A stretch of DNA of 64,000 nucleotides from Confluentibacter sediminis. GTDB lineage: Bacteria; Bacteroidota; Bacteroidia; Flavobacteriales; Flavobacteriaceae. The position numbers and the translations under genes are program-made. Below the pieces are notes generated by a model, which was not told the DNA's origin, did no database searches, and saw only the letters and a program-made list of their open reading frames with translations. This document shows positions 34,609-42,706 of the stretch, in pieces. The stretch's first letter is position 1; every line of letters starts with the position of its first letter. The stretch is from the NCBI RefSeq assembly GCF_003258355.1, contig NZ_QKPO01000008.1:165745-229744 (forward strand), given 5' to 3'.

Positions 34609-36468
34609 ATGAACACATTCCAAGACTTAGGTCTTAACGAAGACCTTTTACACGCTATTACCGATTTAGGATTTGTAAACCCTAGTGATGTACAAAGCAA
34701 AGCCATCCCTATTTTATTAGAGAAAGAAACCGATTTAGTCGCTTTGGCACAAACAGGTACAGGAAAAACGGCGGCATTTGGATTCCCAATGCTACAAAAA
34801 ATAGATATTGATAGCAGAACCACTCAAGGTCTTATTTTATCGCCTACCCGAGAACTTTGTTTGCAAATTACCAACGAAATGAAATTATACGGTAAGTACT
34901 GCAAAGGACTTAACGTGGTGGCTGTTTATGGTGGCTCTAGCATTACAGACCAAGCCAGAGATATAAAAAAGGGCGCACAAATTATTGTAGCGACACCTGG
35001 ACGTATAAAAGATATGATTAGCAGACGTATGGTTGATATTTCTAAAATAGAATACGCTGTTTTAGATGAAGCTGACGAAATGCTTAATATGGGTTTTTAT
35101 GAAGATATTACTGATATTTTATCAAATACCCCAGAAGAAAAATGCACATGGTTATTTTCTGCAACCATGCCTAAAGAAGTCTCTGTTATTGCCAAAAAAT
35201 TCATGGAAAATCCTGTGGAAATTACTGTTGGTAATAAAAACGAAAGTACCAATCAAGTGTCTCATGAGTACTACTTAGTAAATTCCAGAGATAGATATGA
35301 TGCTTTAAAACGATTGGCCGATGCCAATCCTGATATATTTTCAGTTGTTTTCTGTAGAACAAAACGTGATACCCAAAAAGTAGCGGAACAACTTATTGAA
35401 GATGGATATAGCGCAGGTGCTTTACACGGTGATTTAAGTCAGAATCAACGTGATTTGGTTATGAATTCGTTTCGTAAAAACCAAATTCAAATGTTGGTAG
35501 CAACCGATGTAGCAGCACGTGGTATTGATGTAGATGATATTACACATGTTATAAACTACCAATTACCAGACGAAATCGAAACTTATACACACCGGTCTGG
35601 ACGTACAGGACGTGCTGGAAAAACTGGGGTTTCCATGATTATCGTTTCAAAAAGTGAGGTTCGAAAAATAAAAAGTATCGAACGCATTATTAAAAGAGAC
35701 TTTATAAAAAAAGAGATTCCTGATGGTATGGAAATTTGCGAGGTGCAATTAATGTCGCTTGCCAATAAAATCCATAATACAGAAATCAATCATGAAATTG
35801 ATAAATACCTAACCAATATCAATGAATTGTTTGCTGATTCATCGAAAGAAGATTTAATTAAAAAATTCTTTTCTGTTGAATTCACTCGTTTTTTCAATTA
35901 TTATAAAAAATCTAAAAACCTAAATATAGCCGAAAGCAGAAGTGATGATCGTGAAGGAGGTAGAGAACGCGGTCGTGATTTTGGAGGAAATTCAGATTCC
36001 ACACGTTATTTTATAAATGTTGGCAGCAAGGATGGCTATGATTGGATGAGTTTAAAAGACTTCTTAAAAGATGTTTTAGAACTTGGCAGAGACGATGTTT
36101 TTAAAGTGGAAGTCAAAGAAAGTTTTTCATTCTTTAATACTGAAAAGGAATTGCAAGAAAAAGTATTGGCTTTTTTCACTGACTATAAACATAATGATAG
36201 ATTTGTGAATGTTGAAGTCTCTGAAAACCGTGGAGGCGGAAGACGTAACGATAGAAGAAGCGGTGGCGGAAGACGTGATGACAAAGGCGGTGAGAGACGT
36301 TCCAGTCCAAGAGGTGATTTTGGAAACAGAAGCGACAGACGCCGTAGTGATACTTCCAGACCAAGACGCTCTGGTGATTTCAAACCTAAAGAAGGGGCAA
36401 GACGTTCTGAAAGCGACTCTAGACCAAGTGATTCTAATATATCAAGACCAAGACGTTCAAGACGCTAG
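34609..36468 (+). CDS. DEAD/DEAH box RNA helicase (DeaD/CshA-like) with DbpA RNA-binding domain
   Basis: 619-aa ATP-dependent RNA helicase. The motor domain carries the Q motif, Walker A AQTGTGKTAA, PTRELCLQI, the DEAD box VLDEADEMLNMG, SAT (LFSATMP), and the C-terminal motifs ARGIDVDDI and YTHRSGRTGRAG. Residues about 465-545 are a DbpA-type RNA-binding domain (RYFINVGSKDGYDW). The last roughly 80 residues are a disordered, Arg/Gly/Ser/Asp-rich tail with RR(S/N)D repeats. Such proteins act in ribosome assembly and cold adaptation. Confidence 0.95.
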   Translation: MNTFQDLGLNEDLLHAITDLGFVNPSDVQSKAIPILLEKETDLVALAQTGTGKTAAFGFPMLQKIDIDSRTTQGLILSPTRELCLQITNEMKLYGKYCKGLNVVAVYGGSSITDQARDIKKGAQIIVATPGRIKDMISRRMVDISKIEYAVLDEADEMLNMGFYEDITDILSNTPEEKCTWLFSATMPKEVSVIAKKFMENPVEITVGNKNESTNQVSHEYYLVNSRDRYDALKRLADANPDIFSVVFCRTKRDTQKVAEQLIEDGYSAGALHGDLSQNQRDLVMNSFRKNQIQMLVATDVAARGIDVDDITHVINYQLPDEIETYTHRSGRTGRAGKTGVSMIIVSKSEVRKIKSIERIIKRDFIKKEIPDGMEICEVQLMSLANKIHNTEINHEIDKYLTNINELFADSSKEDLIKKFFSVEFTRFFNYYKKSKNLNIAESRSDDREGGRERGRDFGGNSDSTRYFINVGSKDGYDWMSLKDFLKDVLELGRDDVFKVEVKESFSFFNTEKELQEKVLAFFTDYKHNDRFVNVEVSENRGGGRRNDRRSGGGRRDDKGGERRSSPRGDFGNRSDRRRSDTSRPRRSGDFKPKEGARRSESDSRPSDSNISRPRRSRR

Positions 36469-36569
36469 TTAAAAGAATTTGTTAATTTTAAGTCAAAAAA
36501 AATTCACTATCCCCTTTTTAAGGTTTAGTTTAGTATTTTTATAACTTAATTTACAATTAACCTATTTAT

Positions 36570-37352
36570 ATGAAACAATACCTTTTACTTTTTTTTGTAA
36601 TTTTATCTTCAGCATATGGCTTTTCACAAGATGAAGAAGGCAAAGTAAAAGGTGTTGTTCTTAATGTTTCAAATAGTGAAGTTTTAGAAGGGGTTAACAT
36701 CGTTAATCTAAATAAAGTTATTGGAACAAGCACCAATAATAAAGGTGAGTTTGAAATTAATGCAAAAGTTAACGACACCTTACATTTTTCTTATTTAGGT
36801 TTCAAATCTATTAAGGTACGTGTGACTAACGACTGGTTAAAATATGGTAATGCTACCACTATCAATCTTACAGAACTTGCGTTAGCACTTGAAGAAGTTG
36901 TTGTAAATCAATTAAAATTAACCGGCTATCTGGAAGTTGATATTAAACAGGTTCCTGCCATAAACAACAATTATCGATATAGCATTTCCGGGTTGCCAAG
37001 TACAGGTTATGAAGCTGGTAAATCATCTGCCCTTAACAAAGTATTAGGATCTATTTTTAATCCTGCAGATTTTTTACATCGTATGTTTGGTAAAAAACCA
37101 AATGAATTGAGAAAGCTTAAAAAGATGAAGGAAGATGATGAAATTAGAAACTTGCTTGCTTCTCGTTTTGATAGAGAAATGCTTACCGTATTATTACAAG
37201 TAGATAAAGTTGATTTAGATGAAATTGTAAGTCAGTGCAACTACTCAAAAGGGTTTATACAAACGGCGAACGACCTTCAAATATTAGATGCCATAAGTGA
37301 GTGCTATGAAGAGTATAAAGTACTCAATAGAGACCGAAATGGTAAATTGTAA
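36570..37352 (+). CDS. CarboxypepD_reg-like domain protein (first of three tandem)
   Basis: 260-aa secreted or outer-membrane-associated protein. Signal peptide MKQYLLLFFVILSSAYGFSQ. Residues 28-110 form a carboxypeptidase regulatory-like beta-sandwich (GVVLNVSNSEVLEGVNIVN, TSTNNKGEFEIN, LHFSYLGFKSI) ending with LEEVVV, the same module found at the N-terminus of SusC-like receptors. No receptor barrel follows; the C-terminal half is helical and charged, without a family that I know. It leads a group of three similar genes. Base composition is like the neighbours. Confidence 0.8.
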   Translation: MKQYLLLFFVILSSAYGFSQDEEGKVKGVVLNVSNSEVLEGVNIVNLNKVIGTSTNNKGEFEINAKVNDTLHFSYLGFKSIKVRVTNDWLKYGNATTINLTELALALEEVVVNQLKLTGYLEVDIKQVPAINNNYRYSISGLPSTGYEAGKSSALNKVLGSIFNPADFLHRMFGKKPNELRKLKKMKEDDEIRNLLASRFDREMLTVLLQVDKVDLDEIVSQCNYSKGFIQTANDLQILDAISECYEEYKVLNRDRNGKL

Positions 37353-37508
37353 CAAGGAACAGATACGTTCCCTGGTTCATCATTAACAATAATTCAATAA
37401 AATTTCTTAAAACTCTATTAATACGTAAGTTAAATAGTGTTAAACATAAACTTTTTATTACGGGTATTGTGTTAATTTGATTTCTAGCTAAATTAATACA
37501 CCATCCGT

Positions 37509-38326
37509 ATGAGAATAACTATCTACCTATTCTTTTTACTTCAAACAGGCGTTTCCCTTGTATTTTCACAAGATATTGAAATGAGTGGCATGCTTATAGA
37601 TTCCAAAACACAAGCCCCTATAGAATTTGTCAATATTGGGATTCAAAACAAAAATAAGGGCACCATATCCAATTTAGAGGGGAAGTTTCATTTAGGGATT
37701 CCAAAAGAATCCTCAAAGGACTCCTTAACCATCAGCCACGTCAATTACGAAACCCTAAAAATCCCAATTAAAAGCATTAAAAACAAAACACTTTATTTAG
37801 AACCAAAAACCAATGAACTTGCCGAAGTCATAATCTCTAATAAAAAGAAAAGACACAGAAAAGTGGGGGTTAAAAGCTATAATCCTTTATTATGGTTAGG
37901 TGCGCTATCGAAAGATTTTGACATCATTGAGAACGCACAAAGAATAAACATCCCAGAAAAAACAGTTAAAGTAAGGTATGTAAATATGTATCTAAGACGA
38001 GGTTTTAAAGCAGACAGTAGTTATATTAGAATAAATTTTTACAAAAATGTGAATGATGCCCCTGGAGAAAAATAGTTTTTGAAAATATTATACAAAAAAA
38101 ACGAATAGAACCTGGTTGGATTCAAATAGATTTGACTAAAAATGACATCTATCTTGATGAAGATTTTTTTATAGGTTTAGAATTTATTCCAGATTTTAAA
38201 ACCCCATTTGAAGTATATTTAGGAGCCATTTTAACCAAAGGAAAAGGCTATTCGAGAAGTAATAGCCAAGGTGAATGGAACAAACTACAAGGAGCTTCAA
38301 CAATTAATGTAGAAATTGAATATTGA
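37509..38326 (+). pseudogene. CarboxypepD_reg-like surface protein, frameshifted (second of three tandem)
   Basis: The first frame (37509-38075, 188 aa) encodes a signal peptide (cleavage after VFSQ), a carboxypeptidase regulatory-like domain ending LAEVIIS, and the start of a beta-rich C-terminal domain, then stops after NVNDAPGEK. The next frame continues without gap as IVFENIIQKKRIEPGWIQIDL to 38326. This is the continuation expected for this C-terminal domain. The switch is at a run of five A (38068-38072); six would restore one frame of about 272 aa. So this is either a one-base deletion, a sequencing error in a homopolymer, or slippage. Function unknown. Confidence 0.75.
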
Positions 38327-39099
38327 AAACAAAACTACCTTTTAAATTTCCTAAAATAATGGCTCTAATCTTTTTAGTACCATTAGCTATAAATTCCCAA
38401 AACATAAATGGAATTGTTTATGATACTGAATCTGCTTTAAAAGACATCAAGGTTTTTAATATTTCTAAACAAATAACTACCTATTCTGATGATGTTGGTA
38501 ATTTCTCAATCAAGGCATCTGCAAACGATACGCTCATTTTTTCTTCATTGTTTTATGAACAAAAAAAAGAAGTCATCACCAAAGACGATTTTGAAGACAA
38601 AGTGGTTATTGAATTAAAAAAAATAATGAATAACCTTGATGAAGTTGTTGTGACGGATCGTTCAAAAAATAAAGTATTTAACCAAGAGGCATACACTACG
38701 GATTTAAAAACCCAAATAGCTAATGACATTAAAAAAAATCCACACTTATATAGTCCGGCACCAAGTGGGAACCTAGACTTTATTAAAATAGCCTCCCTCA
38801 TTGTCAAACTTTTCATAAAGGAAAAAGTTAAAGTAGATGTTATAGAACCTATAAATTACAACCAACTGGATTCCCTATTTTCAAAAGACAACTTTTTAAA
38901 TGATAAATTTTTAGTAAATGAGTTAAAAATACCTTTAGAATATAAACCCTTATTTTTCGAATATTTTGAAGCAAAAAACATTAATGACAGTTTTCTAAAA
39001 GAAGAAAAAAGAATATTATTGCTAGACGAATTATTCAAAAGCAGTAAAGCATTTAAAACTTTTTTATCCGATTACGAACGGGGAAAAATAAAAGAATAA
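38323..39099 (+). CDS. CarboxypepD_reg-like domain protein (third of three tandem)
   Basis: 258-aa protein. The TTG at 38323 overlaps the stop of the preceding gene by four bases and gives a basic leader plus signal (KFPKIMALIFLVPLAINSQ). The ATG at 38359 would keep only the hydrophobic core. Residues 27-105 are the carboxypeptidase regulatory-like sandwich ending LDEVVV. The C-terminal half is helical with Lys/Glu/Phe-rich segments, comparable in layout to the first gene of the trio (36570-37352) rather than the second. The trio is probably one transcript. Function unknown. Confidence 0.78.
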   Translation: MKTKLPFKFPKIMALIFLVPLAINSQNINGIVYDTESALKDIKVFNISKQITTYSDDVGNFSIKASANDTLIFSSLFYEQKKEVITKDDFEDKVVIELKKIMNNLDEVVVTDRSKNKVFNQEAYTTDLKTQIANDIKKNPHLYSPAPSGNLDFIKIASLIVKLFIKEKVKVDVIEPINYNQLDSLFSKDNFLNDKFLVNELKIPLEYKPLFFEYFEAKNINDSFLKEEKRILLLDELFKSSKAFKTFLSDYERGKIKE

Positions 39100-39111
39100 T
39101 CTATGTTTATC

Positions 39112-39753
39112 TTAATTCTTGTTCTCTAACAAAGGCACAAAACGGAATTCACCAAATTCTTCTTGTTCAAATTCTTTGTTGTCTTTTCTAATAAATAGAG
39201 TCATAATTTGGGTGTGTTCACCAACGGGAATCACCAGCCTACCTCCTACTTTTAACTGACCTAATAAAGGCTTTGGTACAAACGGTGCTCCCGCCGTTAC
39301 TATAATACTATCAAAAGGAGCTTCTTCAACCAAACCTTTATAACCATCTCCAAAAATCAATTTTTTAGCACGATAGCCTATTTTTGGTAAAAACAAACTC
39401 GTTTTTTTAAATAACTCTTGTTGGCGTTCTATACTGTAAACTCTAGCTCCAAGCTCACATAAAATAGCTGTTTGGTAGCCACTTCCTGTTCCTATTTCTA
39501 GAACTTTATCTTCTTTTTTTACTTGAAGTAATTCCGTTTGAAATGCGACCGTATAAGGTTGAGAAATGGTTTGGTCTGCAGCAATAGGAAAAGCCATATC
39601 CTTATAGGCATAATCTAAAAACCCTGAATCCATAAACAAATGTCTCGGTACATTTCCTATGGCTTTTAAAACATTCACATCTGTTATTCCTTTGTCTTTT
39701 AATACAGTAACTAATTGCTGTCGTAATCCTTTATGCTTAAATGTATCTTTCAA
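39112..39753 (-). CDS. pcm: Protein-L-isoaspartate O-methyltransferase
   Basis: 213-aa SAM-dependent repair enzyme that methylates isoaspartyl residues in aged proteins. Motifs are the N-terminal VPRHLFM, AFPIAADQTISQPYTVA (Thr/Ser substrate loop), SAM motif VLEIGTGSGYQTA, the DGYKGLVEEAPFDSIIVTAGAP block and LKVGGRLVIPVG. All are typical and the length is normal. It converges with the CarboxypepD_reg trio with 12 bases between stops. Confidence 0.95.
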   Translation of the reverse strand: MKDTFKHKGLRQQLVTVLKDKGITDVNVLKAIGNVPRHLFMDSGFLDYAYKDMAFPIAADQTISQPYTVAFQTELLQVKKEDKVLEIGTGSGYQTAILCELGARVYSIERQQELFKKTSLFLPKIGYRAKKLIFGDGYKGLVEEAPFDSIIVTAGAPFVPKPLLGQLKVGGRLVIPVGEHTQIMTLFIRKDNKEFEQEEFGEFRFVPLLENKN

Positions 39754-39886
39754 AAGTAGTATGATTTCTCAATGCTAAAATTAGGCAAACATTTTAAAGC
39801 TTAAAACTATTTAAACAGAATTTATTTTTTAATAATTTGTAATTAAAATTTAGGGACATTATACCAAAATCATATCTTAATTATGT

Positions 39887-39894
39887 TATTTTTG
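39887..39894 (+). promoter_or_regulatory. -7 promoter element (TATTTTTG) for the Gfo/Idh/MocA gene
   Basis: Exact TAnnTTTG match 16 bases before the ATG at 39911. Confidence 0.5.
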
Positions 39895-39910
39895 TTAAAA
39901 CGTAATAATT

Positions 39911-40870
39911 ATGCTAAAAGTTGGAGTACTTGGTGCAGGCCATCTGGGAAAAATTCATTTGAGACTTCTAAAACAATCTGAAAAATTCAATCTTGTTGGT
40001 TTTTATGATGCCGATGAAGCTAACGGTAAAAAAGTGGAAGCAGAGTTTGGTTATAAATTCTTTAGTTCCATTGAATCACTCATCGATGCCGTTGATGTTG
40101 TCGATATTGTGACTCCTACCCTATCCCATTATGAATGTGCCAAACAAGCAGTTATAAAAGGTAAACATATTTTTATTGAAAAACCAATAACCAATACTAT
40201 TGAAGAAGCCGAAGAAATTAGAGCTTTAGTGGCCTTACACCATGTTAAAGGACAAGTTGGTCATGTCGAGCGTTTTAATCCCGCGTATTTAGCCGTAAAA
40301 GACGAAGTGAACGCACCTATGTTTATTGAATCACATCGATTGGCAGAATTTAACCCTCGTGGTACAGATGTTCCTGTGGTATTGGATTTAATGATTCATG
40401 ATATTGATATTATTTTAAGCACGGTCAATTCCAAAATAAAACACATTTCTGCAAGTGGTGTTGCTGTAATTAGTGACACACCTGACATTGCTAATGCTCG
40501 CATAGAATTTACTAACGGCTGTGTGGCTAACCTAACCGCCAGTAGAATTTCATTGAAGAAAATGCGTAAGATCCGCTTTTTTCAAAAAGACGCTTATATT
40601 TCCGTTGATTTTTTAACTAAACAATGTGAAGTCGTAAAAATGAAAGATGCCCCGGAACATCCTGGTGATTTTGATATGGTACTTGAAAATGCGGAAGGTA
40701 TTAAAAAACAAATCTATTTTGACAATCCACCCATACCAGAAAACAATTCCATTCTAGATGAATTAGAAAGTTTTGCTGATTCCATAAACAACAATGCAAA
40801 ACCTGCCGTTACACTACATGATGGCACGGAGGCTTTAAGAGTGGCAAATCAAATCATAAATTGTTTTTAG
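39911..40870 (+). CDS. Gfo/Idh/MocA-family oxidoreductase
   Basis: 319-aa NAD(P)-dependent sugar-type dehydrogenase. The N-terminal Rossmann fold carries VGVLGAGHLGKIHLRLL, then IVTPTLSHYECA and the catalytic-lysine motif FIEKPITNT (EKP). The C-terminal domain has VLDLMIHDIDIIL with the conserved histidine. The family acts on sugars, inositols and biliverdin-like substrates; this member cannot be assigned more exactly. It precedes a 3-hydroxyacyl-CoA dehydrogenase gene across a 147-base gap with repeats. No common pathway is evident. Confidence 0.9.
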   Translation: MLKVGVLGAGHLGKIHLRLLKQSEKFNLVGFYDADEANGKKVEAEFGYKFFSSIESLIDAVDVVDIVTPTLSHYECAKQAVIKGKHIFIEKPITNTIEEAEEIRALVALHHVKGQVGHVERFNPAYLAVKDEVNAPMFIESHRLAEFNPRGTDVPVVLDLMIHDIDIILSTVNSKIKHISASGVAVISDTPDIANARIEFTNGCVANLTASRISLKKMRKIRFFQKDAYISVDFLTKQCEVVKMKDAPEHPGDFDMVLENAEGIKKQIYFDNPPIPENNSILDELESFADSINNNAKPAVTLHDGTEALRVANQIINCF

Positions 40871-40954
40871 TAACTTATTTAGAAGAAGCATGACACAATT
40901 GGTATATGCTATTTTAAAATTGCCAAATTACACAAAACGGTGGCATTTGGAATG

Positions 40955-40979
40955 AATAAATAAATAAATAAATAAATAA
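40955..40979 (+). repeat. Tetranucleotide tandem repeat (AATA, about 6 copies)
   Basis: Uninterrupted 4-base periodicity over 25 bases in the gap before the 3-hydroxyacyl-CoA dehydrogenase gene. Confidence 0.9.
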
Positions 40980-40988
40980 TGGGATTCC

Positions 40989-41002
40989 TTCCTTCGAAGG
41001 AA
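40989..41002. repeat. 14-bp perfect palindrome (TTCCTTCGAAGGAA)
   Basis: Self-complementary sequence 15 bases upstream of the 3-hydroxyacyl-CoA dehydrogenase start and directly after the tetranucleotide repeat. It could be an operator, a small hairpin in the leader, or an extragenic repeat unit. Confidence 0.7.
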
Positions 41003-41017
41003 TGAAAAAAATATGCA

Positions 41018-41908
41018 ATGAAAAACATAGCAGTTATTGGAGCAGGAACCATGGGCAATGGCATTGCGCATAACTTTGCTCAAAATGGATTTAAAGTCCA
41101 ACTTATTGATGTAAGCGAACTCGCTTTGAAAAAGGGTTTGGAAACTATTTCTAAAAATTTAGATAGAATGGTTAGTAAAGAAACCATTTCCGAAGCTAAA
41201 AAAGCCGCAACCCTTTCAAATATTACAACTTTTACACATATTAAAGAAGGTGTTGAACATGCCAATTTAGTGATAGAAGCAGCTACAGAACATGTTGATT
41301 TAAAACTAAACATTTTTAAAACCTTAGATGAAGCTTGCGCAATGGACACCATACTTGCCACTAATACCTCTTCCATTTCCATAACAAAAATAGCTTCGGT
41401 CACATCAAGACCTCATATGGTTATTGGTATGCATTTTATGAATCCGGTACCATTAATGACCTTAGTTGAAGTTATTAGAGGGTACAACACGAGCCAAGAG
41501 GTAACAAAAACCATTATGGAAATTTCTAAAACTTTAGGAAAAACTCCTGTTGAAGTAAATGATTATCCAGGATTTGTGGCGAACCGTATTTTAATGCCCA
41601 TGATTAACGAATCCATAGAAACATTATATCATAGTATTGCTGGTGTTAAAGAAATTGATACTGTTATGAAATTAGGTATGGCTCACCCCATGGGCCCATT
41701 ACAGTTAGCAGATTTTATTGGTTTAGATGTTTGTTTATCCATACTCAATGTGATGTACGATGGTTTTAAAAATCCGAAATACGCACCTTGTCCTTTATTG
41801 GTAAACATGGTAAATGCTGGCAAATTAGGCGTCAAATCTGGAGAAGGATTTTACGATTATGCTGAAAACAAAAAAGCCGAAAACATATCCAAACAATTTT
41901 TAAAGTAA
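41018..41908 (+). CDS. 3-hydroxyacyl-CoA (3-hydroxybutyryl-CoA) dehydrogenase
   Basis: 296-aa NAD-dependent dehydrogenase. The N-terminal NAD fold begins IAVIGAGTMGNGIAHNFA, followed by ATNTSSISIT and the catalytic-histidine motif GMHFMNPVPLMTLVEVI. The C-terminal 3HCDH domain has DYPGFVANRILMPMINE and GPLQLADFIGLD. The free-standing size fits Hbd/PaaH used in butyrate, polyhydroxybutyrate or phenylacetate metabolism. No other genes of those pathways are adjacent. YggS follows 71 bases downstream. Confidence 0.93.
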   Translation: MKNIAVIGAGTMGNGIAHNFAQNGFKVQLIDVSELALKKGLETISKNLDRMVSKETISEAKKAATLSNITTFTHIKEGVEHANLVIEAATEHVDLKLNIFKTLDEACAMDTILATNTSSISITKIASVTSRPHMVIGMHFMNPVPLMTLVEVIRGYNTSQEVTKTIMEISKTLGKTPVEVNDYPGFVANRILMPMINESIETLYHSIAGVKEIDTVMKLGMAHPMGPLQLADFIGLDVCLSILNVMYDGFKNPKYAPCPLLVNMVNAGKLGVKSGEGFYDYAENKKAENISKQFLK

Positions 41909-41979
41909 GTTTATTCGTTTAACCGTTTATACGTTTAAGCTTAAAAACAGTTAAACAATTAACCGCTTAACCAACAAAA

Positions 41980-42648
41980 ATGTCCATAAAAGAAAATCTC
42001 AATCATATAAAATCGGAATTGCCACCCCATGTTACGTTAGTCGCCGTTTCCAAGACAAAACCAGTAAGTGATTTAATGGAAGCCTATCATGCAGGACAAC
42101 GCGTTTTTGGAGAAAACAAAATCCAAGAAATGGTTGAAAAGTATGAACAAATGCCTAAAGATATTGAATGGCACATGATTGGACATGTACAAAGTAATAA
42201 AGTGAAATATATGGCTCCTTTTGTGCGTTTGATACATGGTGTTGATAATATTAAGTTATTGAAAGAAATAAATAAAGAAGCATTAAAAAACAATCGAATT
42301 ATCGACTGTTTGCTTCAAATTAAAATAGCTGAAGAAGACACAAAATTCGGAATGACAATAACTGAAGCACAAGAGCTCATTAAATCTAAAGCGTTTTCAG
42401 AATTAAAAAACATTAGGATTGTTGGTCTTATGGGAATGGCAACTTTTACTGAAAAACTCGACCAAATAAAAAAAGAATTCACTTTGTTAAAAACTACTTT
42501 TGATAGTTTCAAAACCATAGAATCCTTTAACTTTAAGCCAGAAACTATTAGCATGGGTATGAGTGGCGATTATCAATTAGCTATCGAATGCGGAAGTACC
42601 ATGATACGAGTTGGAAGCAGTATCTTTGGGGAACGAAATTATAATTAA
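41980..42648 (+). CDS. YggS-family pyridoxal phosphate homeostasis protein
   Basis: 222-aa single-domain PLP-binding TIM barrel like the N-terminal domain of alanine racemase. The PLP lysine lies in VAVSKTKP (about residue 25). The family signature FGENKIQEM, WHMIGHVQSNKVKYM, GLMGMATF and the C-terminal SMGMSGDYQLAIECGSTMIRVGSSIFG are all present. It has no known catalytic activity and balances PLP and amino-acid pools. Confidence 0.95.
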   Translation: MSIKENLNHIKSELPPHVTLVAVSKTKPVSDLMEAYHAGQRVFGENKIQEMVEKYEQMPKDIEWHMIGHVQSNKVKYMAPFVRLIHGVDNIKLLKEINKEALKNNRIIDCLLQIKIAEEDTKFGMTITEAQELIKSKAFSELKNIRIVGLMGMATFTEKLDQIKKEFTLLKTTFDSFKTIESFNFKPETISMGMSGDYQLAIECGSTMIRVGSSIFGERNYN

Positions 42649-42670
42649 TTCTAGGTTCTAGGTAAATTTA

Positions 42671-42702
42671 CTTTTTAACTTTTTAACTTTTTAACTTTTT
42701 AA
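42671..42702 (+). repeat. 8-bp tandem repeat (CTTTTTAA x4)
   Basis: Four exact, contiguous copies in the short gap between yggS and the exonuclease gene, ending five bases before the predicted start codon of the latter. Confidence 0.9.
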
Positions 42703-42706
42703 ACTT

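Noticed and set aside
36209..36472. 87-aa plus-strand frame and two minus-strand frames in the helicase tail
   Set aside because: Shadows of the Arg/Gly/Ser-rich coding sequence of the helicase, which is repetitive and leaves several frames open by chance.
42671..42702. CTTTTTAA repeat as a CRISPR-like or phase-variable coding repeat
   Set aside because: Too short for CRISPR and outside any coding frame; kept only as a tandem repeat next to an unusual start codon.
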